A stretch of 64,000 bases of DNA from Gnetum montanum (GCA_015680685.1 MNCI01023302.1:587989-651988), one strand, 5' to 3'. Positions 34,330 to 46,039 are shown, numbered from the stretch's first letter. The notes: generated from the letters alone by a model not told the origin. Made by a program: numbers and translations.

Positions 34330-36096
34330 CAGTATGGCAACAATCCTTAGTATTTTCATACTAGTAGATTTCACAACCACCATCATGATCTAATTCTATC
34401 TCCACAACCTCCTCTACTACAATAGCCTTACACTTGCCCCTTTGGTAGGCATGTTCAACTTCCTTTCTTCTACTATGATCACAATCACTACCTTGTTCTT
34501 TGGATTCTTCTATAATTTTTAGAGTAGTTTGGAATTTTAAATCCAAATATTCCCACATTTTTTCCACCTTGGCCAACATTTCATATATATTTTTGAATCG
34601 ACAAGGTTTTTTGCTGCACCACTTCATCAAGTGGTGGCTCCCCTTTACTATCACAGAATTGAACCTTCCTTTTTATGATAGAAGGATCATGATTATACTC
34701 CTTAGCACTTTCTTGTTTTCCCAATTCTTCTTCTTCTTTTCCTACCTTTTTAATGAGCCTTTGAATTTGATGGGCTTGAATTTCTAATAGTATCCTTTGG
34801 GCATAGATCCTAAGGGTTCTCCTTATTTATAATCAAAGTCCATCTATGATATGGCAAAGCTACTCCCATTGAGAATAACCATGGCCAAAAAATCTATGCA
34901 AAAAAGCGTAATACCTACCCATGGTTGCATCAAAGGGTTCATGTGTTCCTTGATACCAACCTTGGATTTTCTTTCTCAAATTAAACACTCAGGAGTATGT
35001 CTGATATTTATCATTGAACAACTCAAGCATTTTACTCCATCTACAAATTGATTTCGGCTCCAAGGAGTAGTACCAACTTTCTACTTCTTTTGTTAGTATT
35101 CTTGGAAATAGCTTAAGTTTCTACCAATCATTCTATATGCTCTACAAGGCACAAGAATTGTGAAAGGCTTGACTATGGGTTTGTGGATCTAAGTTATACC
35201 CCTCCTCAAATTTGGAAATATTATTCATATCCAACCTCTTGATTTTGTTATCTTTCACATGCTTAGATAGAATTCTAACTACCTCTATGATGTTCAACAT
35301 TTTTCAAGTTTCAAGCAAAGGCTCATCATCATCATGATTTCAATGATGCCTATGATGTCTTGTATTACCCCTTCGATCATGGTAGGACCTATGATCATTG
35401 TCCCACCATTCACCTCCATCATGGTCTCGTCCCCTATAGTTTAATCAAATTCAGTGAAGGAAGAAGAATATGTAGACAAAAATGATGAAGAGGGAGAAGG
35501 ATTGCCACCACCATGGTGTCTACCACCTTCTCTCCACTTATCAAGGTCATGATCATTAGGTTTATCATCATCATGATGCTTGCCCAATCCCCTACATTGA
35601 CTCCCACTTCTTCTTGAACCTAGATTATTGATCATGGGCTCTAGATTTGGGTTCAAGCCTCCTTCACCATAGTCAAGGGATGGAGAATCTACTTGTTGAA
35701 AGCCCTCAAAGGGAGGGTCATTCTTGTCATTTTGATTTAGTAGGAACAAGGAGTTAGTGAACCATTTCCCCTTCATAGCTTCATGGTGCTTCTCCTAGTG
35801 CCAATATCATTTGTGTTGTTTTTCTATTAGAGGGTAAACTTAATAGTCATGGCCCTACACAATGTATTCATCATGGAGATCCTAGATGCCCAACCTCTTA
35901 AGAGTTTAGAGTAGCAACCTAGGAATAGATCAGTCAAAAGACAACATTGCCCTCCATGTCTCTCCACCACAATTGTTCATCATGATGCAGGATGAAGGTG
36001 AAATTGGGTACAAACTCTTTTGGATGAGTGTGTACACCACTTTGAATTCTTGGGGCACTAGTGATTTGATTCATCATGCCTATGAGAAGAAGACAT
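34330..36096 (-). pseudogene. Element C, gag
   Basis: The start at 36096 (MSSSHRHDES) lies about 140 bases into the internal region. A THPKEF...FTFILHHDEQLWWRDMEGNVV block near 35990-35940 is shared with gag of E and B. A charged, His/Ser-rich linker is at 35776-35441. The capsid core, with FPRILTKEVESWYYSLEPK and a LELFNDKYQTYS block, is near 35120-35040. The nucleocapsid end at 34654-34361 is acidic and finishes with CEIY where a zinc knuckle is expected. Many in-frame stops. Confidence 0.78.
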
Positions 36097-36239
36097 TTTA
36101 GATTAAAAGAAAAATTTAGAGTGAAAAGTAATTATAATTACTATTTTTATTTTTTGAATGATTGCAACTTTAGGATTCATTCTAATGATCTTAAATAATT
36201 TTCACTAAGTCCTAAATAGCACACATATCAGAATATAAG

Positions 36240-36258
36240 TCCCTAGAAATGACACCAA
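36240..36258 (-). other. Element C primer binding site (tRNA-Asp type)
   Basis: On the - strand TTGGTGTCATTTCTAGGGA directly follows the 5' LTR. It is a decayed form of the tRNA-Asp-type TGGCGCCGTTGCCGGGGA; most of the changes are C to T or G to A. Confidence 0.7.
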
Positions 36259-37167
36259 TGGTGAGCAGTAAGTAGACCCTATGCCCAACCATACAAATCA
36301 CTAAGTTTCACATGTGATTCAATCAAATTCTCTGGACCTATAGCCTTCTAAGTGCACTGGTCCCTAGGAAGTGAAACTAACCATTGCAATCATTGTCTTC
36401 CTAATTACACTTGTGAAATGCAAAGGTATGGTTAAGTGCAACTGAGGAATATGATTTTTATTATTTTTTGTGTTTTATGTTCTAAGTCACCTAAGAATAA
36501 AGAATGATGAATAAAGTAATTTAATTGCTAATTTAATCTAACTAGCTAGCATTTAACTAATCCTAACATAAGCATCCATTCCCACTTGTAATACACATCC
36601 TAAACACATTTAACGTTACTAGGTTACCAAAGGTTAAGTGTTACTAGGATTACTAAGCACCAAGGGTATGCTCAAAGTGGTCGTACTTATGTGCTTAAGT
36701 TAATTGCTACTTAATCTACCTTAATTTATCTGAATTAATTACTTAATTACTTAGAGCATTAAGGGAAATTCCTTAAACTATTAAATGAATAAAGGGAATA
36801 ATTAATCTATTTCAAAGTGCGCTAGGGTTTATCAAAAATCTCATCTTTATTGCTACACACATTGTAGTTCTCAGGTACAACATTGCTCGAATAAAGATTC
36901 ATACACTCTTTGACTCCTATTGCAGGCACTTAGAAAAATATTCTAACTTTCAAAAAGAAAAACTACTAGAGCTTCACTACAACTTATGAAAGGAATACAA
37001 TAAATTTGACTGCTAAGTGCATATTTATAGGAAAAATAGGAAGCCCCATCGATGAGTACATGTCAATGGATCAAACCCTATGTCAATGAGATCTAGTCAA
37101 TGAGATCCCATTGACGAGGTCACGCCAACGACATCTTGTCTACACGACCAACCCTGATGCTTCATCA
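36259..37167 (-). mobile_element. Element C, 5' LTR
   Basis: 909 bases. + strand start TGGTGAGCAGTAAGTAGACC, end GATGCTTCATCA. A - strand TATAAATA is at 37029-37022. U3 words such as TCAATGAGATCC and CATTGACGAGG match the 3' LTR. The first bases (TGGTGA for TGATGA) have drifted. Confidence 0.9.
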
Positions 37168-37567
37168 CAAATGCATAAGAAGGTAATGTCGTTTTCACAC
37201 TAAGGATCCTTCTAAAAAGTCATATCACCCATAGCACATGTCCAATTTTAGTCATTCTCAAATCCTTGAGCTCCTTAAGTGAGCTTTTCTGACACAAGGG
37301 AACCAATTACATAAATTTTTGGAAATTTTCTCTAATGCCTAGATAGCTTGATCAAGAAGGAAGAGTACTAATTGAACAAGTTTTTATCATATATTAAATG
37401 ATTATTTTAAAAAATTTAAAAATTTTATGTTAATTTTAAGGCCTATGATCTAATCACTAATATTAGGACCTATGATCTTATTGGTACCATTAAGATAAAA
37501 AACTATGTCTCATAGGAATGTTGTGCATTTTTTAAAACACTATTCTAATAGTTTCCTAATTTATAAA
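37168..37567 (+). other. Element A, ORF3 leader region, piece 1
   Basis: AT-rich, no coding signal. By the nesting map this is the stretch of A between the U3-like module (6205-6275) and ORF3 (61952). The last ten bases, AATTTATAAA at 37558-37567, are the left TSD of retroposon R1. Confidence 0.55.
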
Positions 37568-37599
37568 CCAGAAGGGGGCCAGAAGGCATTGATTATCTA

Positions 37600-38590
37600 C
37601 ACGTCCCTTCCGTGCCTATGGGCTCATGCGGCCGTCTTGGTCGAACGCTTCTTTGTGCAGTCAGGGAATGTGTCCAAACTCTTGGGGATGCATTTCACCT
37701 TCCTGCGGTGCTTGAAGGAGGGCACCCAGGTAAACCTGCCGCGTTTCTTCCTCGAGGCCCTCCGCCTTCAGCGGCGGGGTCGCCGTTCGGGGCTTATTTT
37801 GGCCCTGTGGAGGGGGGCGGGGGGTAGGGGGAGCTGGGCCCATCCTCTGCCCCCACTAGGGGTCTTTTCGCTGACCCCCCTTGCTTCCCCTCCTTCCTCC
37901 ACTCAACGACAGTGGGCCGCTCGCCGCCTTTCCTGGGGCCGCCGCTCCCACCGCAACCCTGCCCTCTCACCTGACCCCCCCAACGCCCCCTGCACTGGGA
38001 GGCGCAGCTTCAACAGGTGGTTGCTGCGGCTTGGGAGGCCGAGCAACGGTCCTCGGAGTGTCGGTGGACCAAGGCCCTGGCCAAGTGGCACGCCGACCAC
38101 GATGCCCAGCTACAGGAACAAGCGCAACAGCTGAACAGGCAGCATACGCTCGCAATGGAGACCTTGCGAGCCCAGCTCATGGATGAGCTCCGGGACCGGA
38201 TCAGGGAGGAACTGCGTCAGGAGGAGGCAGATTGGTAGGCCCAGGAGGCAGTGGCCCGGGAGGAGCAGGAACGCCTGTAGAAGGAGGAGGTGCAACGGCA
38301 ACGGCTACTCGACTGGGCGCATCAACACAGCGCCCGCCAGTGGCTCAGGGGGGGTGCTGCCTATATAGCGTCCTTGGAATTAGCTATGAGAGCTCCTGGG
38401 GGAGCTTAGGTGGCACATCCGACACACGTCTGCTAGATTCCAACCAGATGCAGGGGACTCCTCGCTGGACCGGTGTCGGCGTGAGGCTCTTCTGCAGGGG
38501 TTTCAACAGGCCACTAACTTCGTGGACACAGAGGACCACCGTGCCACCCTGGACCTGCTCCATGAGTTGGAGTTGCCTCGATGTGCCTGT
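37600..38590 (+). pseudogene. R1 coding remnant: helical N-part, Pro-rich linker, coiled coil
   Basis: The first part (37600-37800) reads LWAHAAVLVERFFVQSGN, HFTFLRCLKEGTQVNLP and RFFLEALRLQRRGRR, and is also present in R2. A proline/serine-rich linker follows to about 38000. Then a different frame gives a strongly charged coiled-coil-like part (38017-38240: AQLQEQAQQLNRQHTLAME and similar) up to a stop at 38236. The C-terminal block RREALLQGFQQ and LLDLLHELELPRC-type ending lies near 38485-38580. I do not know this protein; it resembles plant transposon-associated proteins in layout. At least one frameshift and several stops. Confidence 0.5.
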
Positions 38591-38599
38591 CCCCCGCTG

Positions 38600-38934
38600 T
38601 CGCCCCGCCCCTAGCCCCCCCCCCCATTTTTTGTTGGGCTCATCGTTGCTATTTATGTGGGGTTTGGCCCCCCTTGTTGGGGGGGGGCCCCCCCCCCTCC
38701 TGTCCCCCCCCCCCTTGCTTTTGCGTGTGGGTCCGCCCCCCCCCCATGTTGGGGGCTTTTAGACATCTGTACGGCTCCGTGGTTCAACCGCCATGCTGGG
38801 GGTCGGCCGAGGGTTTTCTCTTGATCTTTTGTGGGCTTCCGGGGCCCCCCCCCCTCTTCGGGGTGGGCCACCCCCGCTTGTACTTGTATACTCGTGTACC
38901 ATTCTTTCAGTAATACATTCCCGATCATTCTCTC
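38600..38934 (+). other. R1 3' untranslated part with G/C homopolymers
   Basis: Runs of C and G alternate with a TTG spacer (about 38615-38750), which can fold on themselves. R2 has the corresponding 3' end at 44217-44530 on the - strand. No coding. Confidence 0.6.
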
Positions 38935-38940
38935 AAAAAA

Positions 38941-39129
38941 AATTTATAAATTGAGGAAAAATATTTGAATGATTAATTTTATGAATATTTTTAAATTTAT
39001 TTGATTTCAAAATTGATGCTTTTTACGAATTTACAAGTTCTCAATTACTACAATCATGAATAAAATAACATTAACTACTCTTTGAATTTTTAAGCAAATC
39101 CTAAAATCTAGAGAAGGATCATGAATAAG
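38941..39129 (+). other. Element A, ORF3 leader region, piece 2
   Basis: A short AT-rich continuation of A after R1. It starts with the right R1 TSD (38941-38950), and its last five bases ATAAG (39125-39129) are the left TSD of element B. Confidence 0.55.
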
Positions 39130-39679
39130 TGATGAGTGATAGAGGATTCCAACATTCAATTGTACAACTCACAAGTATTCATGTGGAACTAGATCATAAT
39201 CCATGAATGCATAATGTAGGTATACTAGTGTGTTGATAATGATTTCATGATTGTTGTCTTCTCACATAGACTTAGCAAGCACAAATTGTATGGTTTAACT
39301 CTTAGTGAGGTATATGACAAAATGATGTTGTTAGGCTATAAATATACTAATAATATATATAGTGAAATGGATATAAATTTTATTAACTAAAAATAATGAA
39401 AGTATAAAGCTATTCTAGGCTATGGCAATAAGTATTTGATCCTAGCTTAGCATACACTACCTAAGATAATGTAATTATTACTGGGGCTACCAAGTAACTT
39501 TAACACTAATCAAATCAAGTAAAGTTACTATTGGTTTACCAAAAAATACACTTTAAGCTTGAAACCATTAATACTTATTCTACCTTTACTAATAAACATG
39601 GTAGTGGTAAAAGACTTAGGAAATGTAGATAACATAGTGAAAAATAAATCTATTCTATGTGAGATGTTGTAATGATTAT
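39130..39679 (-). mobile_element. Element B, 3' LTR, outer part
   Basis: Starts TGATGAGTGATAGAGGATTCC, with its partner at 61042 onward. It is cut at 39679 by E after GTTGTAATGATTAT; the homology continues at 49135. Confidence 0.92.
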
Positions 39680-40688
39680 TGATGAGACGTGATTCACATG
39701 AGCCATGATATCGCATCGTCCCTTGCGATATCGTGTACGTGATATCATGGTCTATCGCCATATCTATAAATAAGAGGTGGCACTCCCCTTATTTCCCATC
39801 CTAAGTTATAAGTAGGGAAACTCTGGTAGTTTGATCACTCCAGAGATAGAATATTTTCCATGTGCCCATAGTAGGAGTCCTAAAGTGAACGGATCTTTAT
39901 TCGAGCAACATTGTACCTGAACACAAGTTGTGTATGGAAATAAATATGAACTTCCTAGATAAACCTTGCAGTGCATGGAATAGTATTTTATTTATTGTTT
40001 TCTCTCTCACCCTTAAGCTTCTAGAATGTGGTATGAGTACAACTTGATTACGAGCATCTAAGGATGTGTACAGATAGTCAAGGAATCAGCTGCTCATCGC
40101 ATGCGGTATGAGTACGACTTGATTACGAGCATCTAGTGTGACTACTTGGTAACCCAGTGGCGTATCCAGGATCTAAACTTGGTAATCCCAGTGGTATTCC
40201 CAGATATGCATAGTTAGTCAAGGAATTAGCTGCTCATCGCACTTAGGCTAGATAGATTCTCTCAACCCTTTCCTCCTAGTTAAGTGCCTCAATACGACCA
40301 CTTCGAGCAAGTGCATTACGCATAGTGATCCCAGTGACGATTAGTGTTTGGTAGCCATGGTTGCATCGGTTCAAGGTGTGTATGGTAAGTGGGAACAGAT
40401 GTTGATGCTAGGTTAATTTAGACTTAGTCATTAGTTAGAGTTAGTTAGTTTCTCAACCTTTCACCTCAATAGCATAGGAGAAAAACATAAAAAGATATAA
40501 AAATCATATACCTCGAACTTACTTAACCATACACCGTGACAACTAAAAATAAGTCTAGGAAGACAATGAATGATTAACCCCAAGTGTTCCATGGGGCGTG
40601 TAGGCACTTAGTCTACGGAGTTCAACTGGATCGTGCGTGCTATGCTTGTTTCATATGGTTGAGTGTAGGGGTACCTCGTCACTCATCA
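39680..40688 (+). mobile_element. Element E, 5' LTR
   Basis: 1009 bases, start TGATGAGACGTG, end CTCGTCACTCATCA. Several GATATC palindromes lie in U3 (39706-39760). A TATA box TATAAATA is at 39765-39772. A duplicated ACTTGATTACGAGCATCTA occurs twice (40040-40070 and 40108-40136). Confidence 0.95.
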
Positions 40689-40689
40689 T

Positions 40690-40707
40690 TGGAGCCGTTG
40701 CCAGGGA
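40690..40707 (+). other. Element E primer binding site (tRNA-Asp type)
   Basis: TGGAGCCGTTGCCAGGGA differs from TGGCGCCGTTGCCGGGGA at two bases and stands one base after the LTR end. Confidence 0.85.
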
Positions 40708-40834
40708 CTAAGTGTTTTTGCGCTGAATAGAACATAAGGATATCACTCACATCGTTGGGAGCCTAAACAAACCTTCAGGTTAATTAATTAAAAAATAATT
40801 TATATAATAGTAATTAGCACACTGATAAGACACT

Positions 40835-42290
40835 ATGTCTTCTTCTTCTTCTCATAAGAGCAACTCACCACCTAAGGACCATACACGAGACAGTCAGCAA
40901 CATAAAACACAGCCGAAAATAGCCAAGTCCTAAAAAGTATAAGATAGTCTATACTCATCCCGATGAGTATATTCTAGACTTCACTTTTATCCTCCATCAA
41001 GACAAACAACTGCGATGGAGAGATTTGCAAGGTAACATCGTGTTACCCCCAGATCGGTCAGTCGCTAACATGCTCTTCCATGCTTTGGCACAAATAGGCA
41101 TGACTGAATTATATGCTGAATACATTGTGGAAGACTTTGATATAAGGTATTATCATCTCACAAAAGCACAACGTATGAGGAACACTAGGCAGGAGAGTCA
41201 ACATACACTGTTGAAGGGCAAGGGTTCGCACGTCCTTAGTGAAATAGGAGATGAGGAACCTCTTATAACGGGTTCTTTAGAAAATGATGTTCCCCCACCT
41301 AACGATGGTGAGGAGGTTGGATATCAGAACCTATGATCAATGATACATAACCCTAATTCTGATGCCCGTGAACACCAACTGTTCACAGAGGGAACAACCA
41401 CTCATGCTAAGGATGGGCACTTAGATCGTCACCACCATCAGAGCCGTAGCAACCGAAGAGAAGGCAAGAAACATCATCATGATGATGGTTACCCTTCTTC
41501 TTCCTCTTCTTCACATCATTCACCCTCTTCTTCCACATCTGGGTGCAGCCATCATGAACACAACGAAGAGGATAAAGGTAGAAAAAATGAGAGACCTCAA
41601 CGAGAAAGTCGAGAGAGAGGACAAGGGCAAGGACGTAGGGAGAGTAGGAAACGACAAAGACATCATAGGCGTCATGAAAGAGATGATCATGAAGAGGCCC
41701 TACTCGCAACCTGAAGTATGCTTGACATAACAAAGGTAGTTAGGATTCCCACAAGGCATTTAAAAAATAGTCATATCAAATGTTTAGACATGAACAATAT
41801 TCCACGATTTGAAGGGGGATACAATGCAAATCCACAAAATCATATACAGGCATTCCACAATGCCTATGCCTTATAGAATATAGAAAATGAGTGGCAAAAA
41901 CCTAAGTTGTTCCCAAGGACACTCACTAAGGAAGCAGAGAGTTGGTACCGGTCCTTAGAACCAAAAACCATCAGGAGGTGGAGTATGATGCTAGAACTGT
42001 TCAATGATAAGTATCAGATGTACTCCAGAGTGTCCAATTTACATAAGCAGATCCAAGGCTGGAAGCAAGGTACTCATGAACCCTTGGATGCTACCATGAC
42101 TTGCTACTACACATTGTTACATTATTGCTCGGGCCATGGGTACGCTCAGTGGAATCAACTTCGCCACATCATGGATGGGCTAAGGCATGAAACTAGAAGA
42201 ACCCTTGGGACTTATGCCCAAGGGAGACTCACACAACTTAGAGCCCATGAAGTACATTGCTTGTTGGAGCAAGTAGCAAAAGAATAAGAT
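40835..42290 (+). pseudogene. Element E, gag
   Basis: A start at 40835 (MSSSSSHKSNS) is followed by one frameshift near 40920-40930. After that one frame runs to 42287 with only three stops (TGA near 41336 and 41712, TAG near 41875). The N-part has KYKIVYTHPDEYILDF and LRWRDLQGNIVLPPDRS, and a His/Ser/Arg-rich linker is at 41340-41710. The capsid core at 41800-42280 reads FPRTLTKEAESWYRSLEPK, the classic retrotransposon gag pattern, then LELFNDKYQ and EVHCLLEQVAKE. The few stops fit the young age of E. Confidence 0.85.
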
Positions 42291-43380
42291 GAGCTACAAA
42301 AAAGGGAAAGTGCGGAAGAATACAACCGTGATCCATCTCTTCAAAAGAAGGGACTGAAATTTTGTGATGAGGAGGATGAGTCACCACTTGAAGAGTTGGT
42401 GAGCCAGAAAACCTTGCGACCCAAAAATTAACAATAAAAATAGCAGCTAAGGTAGATGACGTATGGAGTTCCTTAGACTCTAAAATTGAAACTATCTTAA
42501 AAATTGTAGAAGAGTCTCAGGTAGAACAAAGTAGTGACAAAGGTAAGACAAAGTGGAGAAATTTAGGCCTTGAACATAACAAGGGCAAGGGGAAAAGCAC
42601 TAACTTTGATGGGGTTGTGGAATCAGACACAAACAATGATGGTGGATGTGAGATCTACCACTATGGTCATCCTAAGGGATGTTTCCCCATCATCTCACAT
42701 CTACAGGAGTCTGGGGTGTATGCACTTAATCCAAGACTTAATCAAATGCAAACACCCTGTAGGTTACCTTATCCCTAAGGTAACCCAAGGTAGTTCCACC
42801 AACCATTAACGTATTATCCAAGTGGAACTCCCCCACAATCCATCGGATAGCATCAACAGTGGAAATACCCACAGTCATGGGCGATGCCATCACCAAAATA
42901 TCAGTACCCTTACCAACAACCTGATCCTTATGGATATTATGTGTAGCAGCCAATTTCTCCAAGTGACTTTATGAGTCACACAACTCCCACCATCACTACC
43001 AAGTTTGGGAGTACTTTAGAAGGACTCCTTCTCCTCCAAGAGACACTCCATACCCACACCATCTTCCAAATCCATCCACACCTCTTCCACAAGTAGTTCC
43101 CATAACACCTCCTACTCCAAAAATGCAAGGAAAAATTCCTACTCAACTGCAGCAACGTCACGCTGCGAGAGCTGTAAATATTCAACTTGCTACTAGTTCT
43201 GACAACCATAAAAAGAGAAGACCCTTCTTCAAAACCAAAAGCCCAGACAAACTCTCGCAACAACAAGCAGTTGAGCCCATGTACACTCCTCCACCATCTA
43301 ACACTTCTGAGCACCCTTCAGTTCAACAGCAGAGCCTAACGCATACGGTTATGTTAACGCATACCGTAACCGACTGAATC
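42290..43380 (+). pseudogene. Element E, nucleocapsid and linker
   Basis: The frame continues after a stop at 42286. A degenerate zinc knuckle, CEIYHYGHPKGC (about 42648-42685), keeps the last histidine and cysteine but has tyrosine for the second cysteine. Pro/Gln-rich linker text follows to 43375. Confidence 0.6.
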
Positions 43381-43830
43381 AAGGTAGGCCACCTTCCCAG
43401 GAAACTAACTGACCCTAGGAGTCCCTTAATCTACCTTCAAGTCATTGGAAATGAACCACATAGGGCTCTTCTTAACTTAGGTTCCAGAGTCAATTTAATA
43501 TCACGAGAAATGTAACTTACCCCAACTTAAGAAGAGTAACATTCAACTAGAGCTGGCAGACTAGTCCATCACCATTCCCTTGGGATTGGTGAAGGACATC
43601 ATTACCACTGTGTGTGGTTGGTCTTACCCAACTGATTTCCTGGTGATTGAAGTTAAAAACAACGAAGGGGACTTCCCAATTATAATGGGAAGGGCATAGC
43701 TAAGTACAGTAGGCGCACACCTTAGGATCTGTGATCTTTCCTTGGAAATTTATAAGATAAATATTTATAAAAAGATCGAGAAGAGGAAAGTTTCATGCAA
43801 CACATATAGTGATTCATTGAGTGATGACAT
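43380..43830 (+). pseudogene. Element E, protease
   Basis: LLNLGSRVNLIS near 43460 replaces the D-L-G-S active site (Asp to Asn), so it is inactive as it stands. SITIPLGLVKDIITTV near 43570, SYPTDFLVIEV near 43623 and FPIIMGRA near 43675 are the standard later blocks. RICDLSLEIY near 43727 matches C. No reverse transcriptase follows. Confidence 0.8.
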
Positions 43831-44196
43831 GAAGGAAATGCCTCCATGAACAGGTGCGTCCTTGAAAATTTGAAAAAAAGATGCCTGTATGTAGCAACCA
43901 CACAACAAGTAGTAGACACCCCATGGTTTACAGCTACTAGAAGTAGCAGACAAATATGCATGGAACAAATTGAGGAGACAAGCCATGTCAACAACGAAGG
44001 CATAGACACATGGAATATGAGCGTCACCAACTTCCATCCCTTAATCTAAGATCATCAATTGGGAGAAGTTAGACATTTCTTAGAAATTCAAACAAGCACT
44101 CATTATTTCAAATCTCTCCTTTTCCACTCATTCATGGGGGAGATGGCCACCTATGCTAATCTTATGGGGCCCTTGGTTCTTTTTCGATTTTTTTTT
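43830..44196 (+). other. Element E, stretch between protease and R2
   Basis: No homology recognised. An open frame at 43846-44049 has no known features. It ends in a T-rich target area where R2 entered. Confidence 0.4.
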
Positions 44197-44542
44197 TACA
44201 AGTTTTTGTTTTTTTTAGAGAGAGAGAGAATGTTCGGGAGTGTATTACTAAAAGAATGGTACATGACTATACAAGTACAAGTGGGGGGGTGGCCCATCCC
44301 GAATGGGGTGGGGGGGAGCCCTGGAACCCCACAAAAGACAGCGAAAGACCCGGCCGACCCACGAAGCTGTACAGACGTTCAAAAACCCCCCCAACATGGG
44401 GGGGAGGAGTGCACCCCCCGACAAGGGGGGGCACACCCCCAACACAAAAACAAGCAGGGGCGGAGGACAAGGGGGGGCACAACCCCACAACCACGACGAA
44501 CCCAACAAGGAATGGGCGGGGGCAAGGGAGGGAGGGGAAGGG

Positions 44543-45990
44543 CTAGGGGTGGGTCGGCAGCTGGTGGCAGGCACACCGAGGCAACTCCAACTCGTGGAGT
44601 AGGTCCAGGGTGGCACGATGGTCCTCCGTGTCGACGAAGTTCACGGCCTGTTGAAACCCCTGCAGAAGAGCCTCGCGTCTGTGCCGGTCCGGCGAAGAAT
44701 CCCCCGCATCTGGGCAGAGTCTAGCTAATGAGCGTCGGATGTGCCGTCTGAGCTCCCCCCCAGGAGCTCTCACAGCTAATGCCAAGGACGGTATACAAGC
44801 AGCGCCCCCCCCCCTAAGCCACTGACGGGCACTGTGCTGATGATCCCAGTCGAGCTGCCGTTGCCGTTGCACCTCCTCCTCCTGCAGACGCTCCTGCTCC
44901 ACCCAGGCTGCCACCACCTGGGCCTGTCGGTCCGCCTCCTCCTGATGCAGCTCCTCCCTGATCAGATCCCAGAGCTCATCTATGAGCTAGGCACGCAAGG
45001 TCTCCATTGCGAGCGTATGCTGCCTGTTCAGCTGCTGCGCTTGTTCCTGGAGCTGGGTATCATGGTCGGCCCGCCACTTGGCCAGGGCCTCGGCCCACCG
45101 ATTTTCCAAGGACCGTTGCTTGGCCTTCTGAGCCGCGGCAACCCCCTACTGAAGCTGCACCTCCCAATGCGGGGGGTGCTGGGGGGGTCGGGCGAAAGGG
45201 CAGGGTTGCGGTGTGAGCGGCGGCCCCAAGAAAGGTGGAGAGCGGCCCGCCGTCGAGGGGTAGAGGAAGGGGGGAAGCAGGGGGAGGGGCAACGTGACGC
45301 CCCCTAGTGGGGGCAGAGGATGGGCCTGGCGCCCCCTGCTCCCCCACCCCCCACCACAGGGCCAAGATAAGCCCCAAACGGCGACCCCGCCGCTGAAGGC
45401 GGAGGGCCTCGAGGAAGAAGCGCTACAAGTTAACCCGGGTGCCCTCCTGCAAGCACCGCAGGAAGGTGAAATGCAGCCCCTGAAGTTTGGACACGTTTCC
45501 CGACTGCATAAAGAAGCGCTCGACCAAGATGGCCGCATGAGCCCAAAGACGCGGGAGGGAAGTCCGAGGGACCTGACGGCTCTGCGTTCTCGGGGAAAGC
45601 CCCTTGAAGAAGACTGCCGAGTTATGGAGGCCACGGGAAGTTGGCAAGATGATCTCCCCAGCGGCCGGGATCCCCAGGTAGTTGGCCAAAGCAGCCTCCG
45701 TCAGGCGAATAACTCGGCCACGGAAGAGGGTCTGATCGCCGCACCAGTTGGTAAAGAAGGATTTGTCAGACAGATCAGGGTCCCCGACCAGCCGTGGGAG
45801 CAATGCGTCCCATCTGCATTGGCAAACCATCCGCCACAGCTCCTCATCCGCCTGGAAGTCCGCGCAGCCAGGCTTGTACGTCGGTGTCTACCCCATCGCG
45901 GCCACCGTCTCACACCAAGCCCGACGAGTCTGCTGGATAAGTTGCTGGGGGGGAGGGGGTAGCTGCCTGAGAAAAAAACGGTGCGATTCT
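44543..45990 (-). pseudogene. R2 main ORF remnant: transposon-protein-like part, Pro-rich linker, coiled coil
   Basis: The longest frame (45830-45423) reads DLSDKSFFTNWCGDQTLF, RGRVIRLTEAALANYLGIP and LWAHAAILVERFFMQSGN, then HFTFLRCLQEGTRVNL. The R-G-x-x-x-x-x-T-x-x-x-x-x-x-L-G-I-P part resembles plant transposon-associated proteins. A TAG ends this frame where R1 reads on. Downstream are a Pro/Ala linker and a charged coiled coil (44917-44543). The C-terminus reads GFQQAVNFVDTEDHRAT and LLHELELPRCAC. Function unknown. Confidence 0.55.
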
Positions 45991-46039
45991 GCACCTTCCA
46001 AGCATGCTAAAGTAAAAGCGCTGACCAGGAATCACCGTT

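Larger units (their letters stand above)
6333..37167 (-). mobile_element. Element C: full-length Athila-like LTR retrotransposon, - strand, carrying element D
   Basis: Reading right to left: 5' LTR 36259-37167, tRNA-Asp-like primer site, gag, protease, reverse transcriptase, RNase H, integrase, a non-coding stretch, ORF3, polypurine tract, 3' LTR 6333-7197. Flanks are CACAT (6328-6332) and CAAAT (37168-37172), a duplication with one mismatch. Without the D insertion the element is about 11.8 kb. Both LTRs begin TG(A/G)TGAG and end TTCATCA on the + strand. Element C sits in the leader region of element A upstream of ORF3, so A resumes at 37168. Confidence 0.88.
37568..38940 (+). mobile_element. 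R1: GC-rich, 5'-truncated poly(A) retroposon
   Basis: A 1373-base island with very high GC content in an AT-rich host. It ends in TTCTCTCAAAAAA with AATTTATAAA repeated exactly at 37558-37567 and 38941-38950. A 5' truncation, a poly(A) tail and a 10-base duplication are the marks of LINE-type target-primed retroposition. The same transcript exists in longer form at 44213-46186 (R2, inverted). A conserved 3' end, ACCATTCTTTCAGTAATAC, precedes the tail. Confidence 0.9.

Noticed and set aside
37505-38134. 209-codon frame in the GC-rich island as an intact host gene
   Set aside because: It starts outside the retroposon, crosses the TSD, and switches frame before the coiled coil; the island is a truncated poly(A) copy.
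38581-38928. Proline/glycine-rich frames on both strands
   Set aside because: Produced by C and G homopolymers in the 3' untranslated part.
43722-44037. Cysteine-rich - strand frames after the E protease
   Set aside because: Antisense to the protease tail; no conserved pattern.
44059-44724. 221-codon + strand frame in R2
   Set aside because: It is the antisense of the retroposon's 3' part; GC-rich DNA has few stops in any frame.
45294-45962. 222-codon + strand frame in R2
   Set aside because: Shadow of the - strand frame that carries the conserved residues shared with R1.
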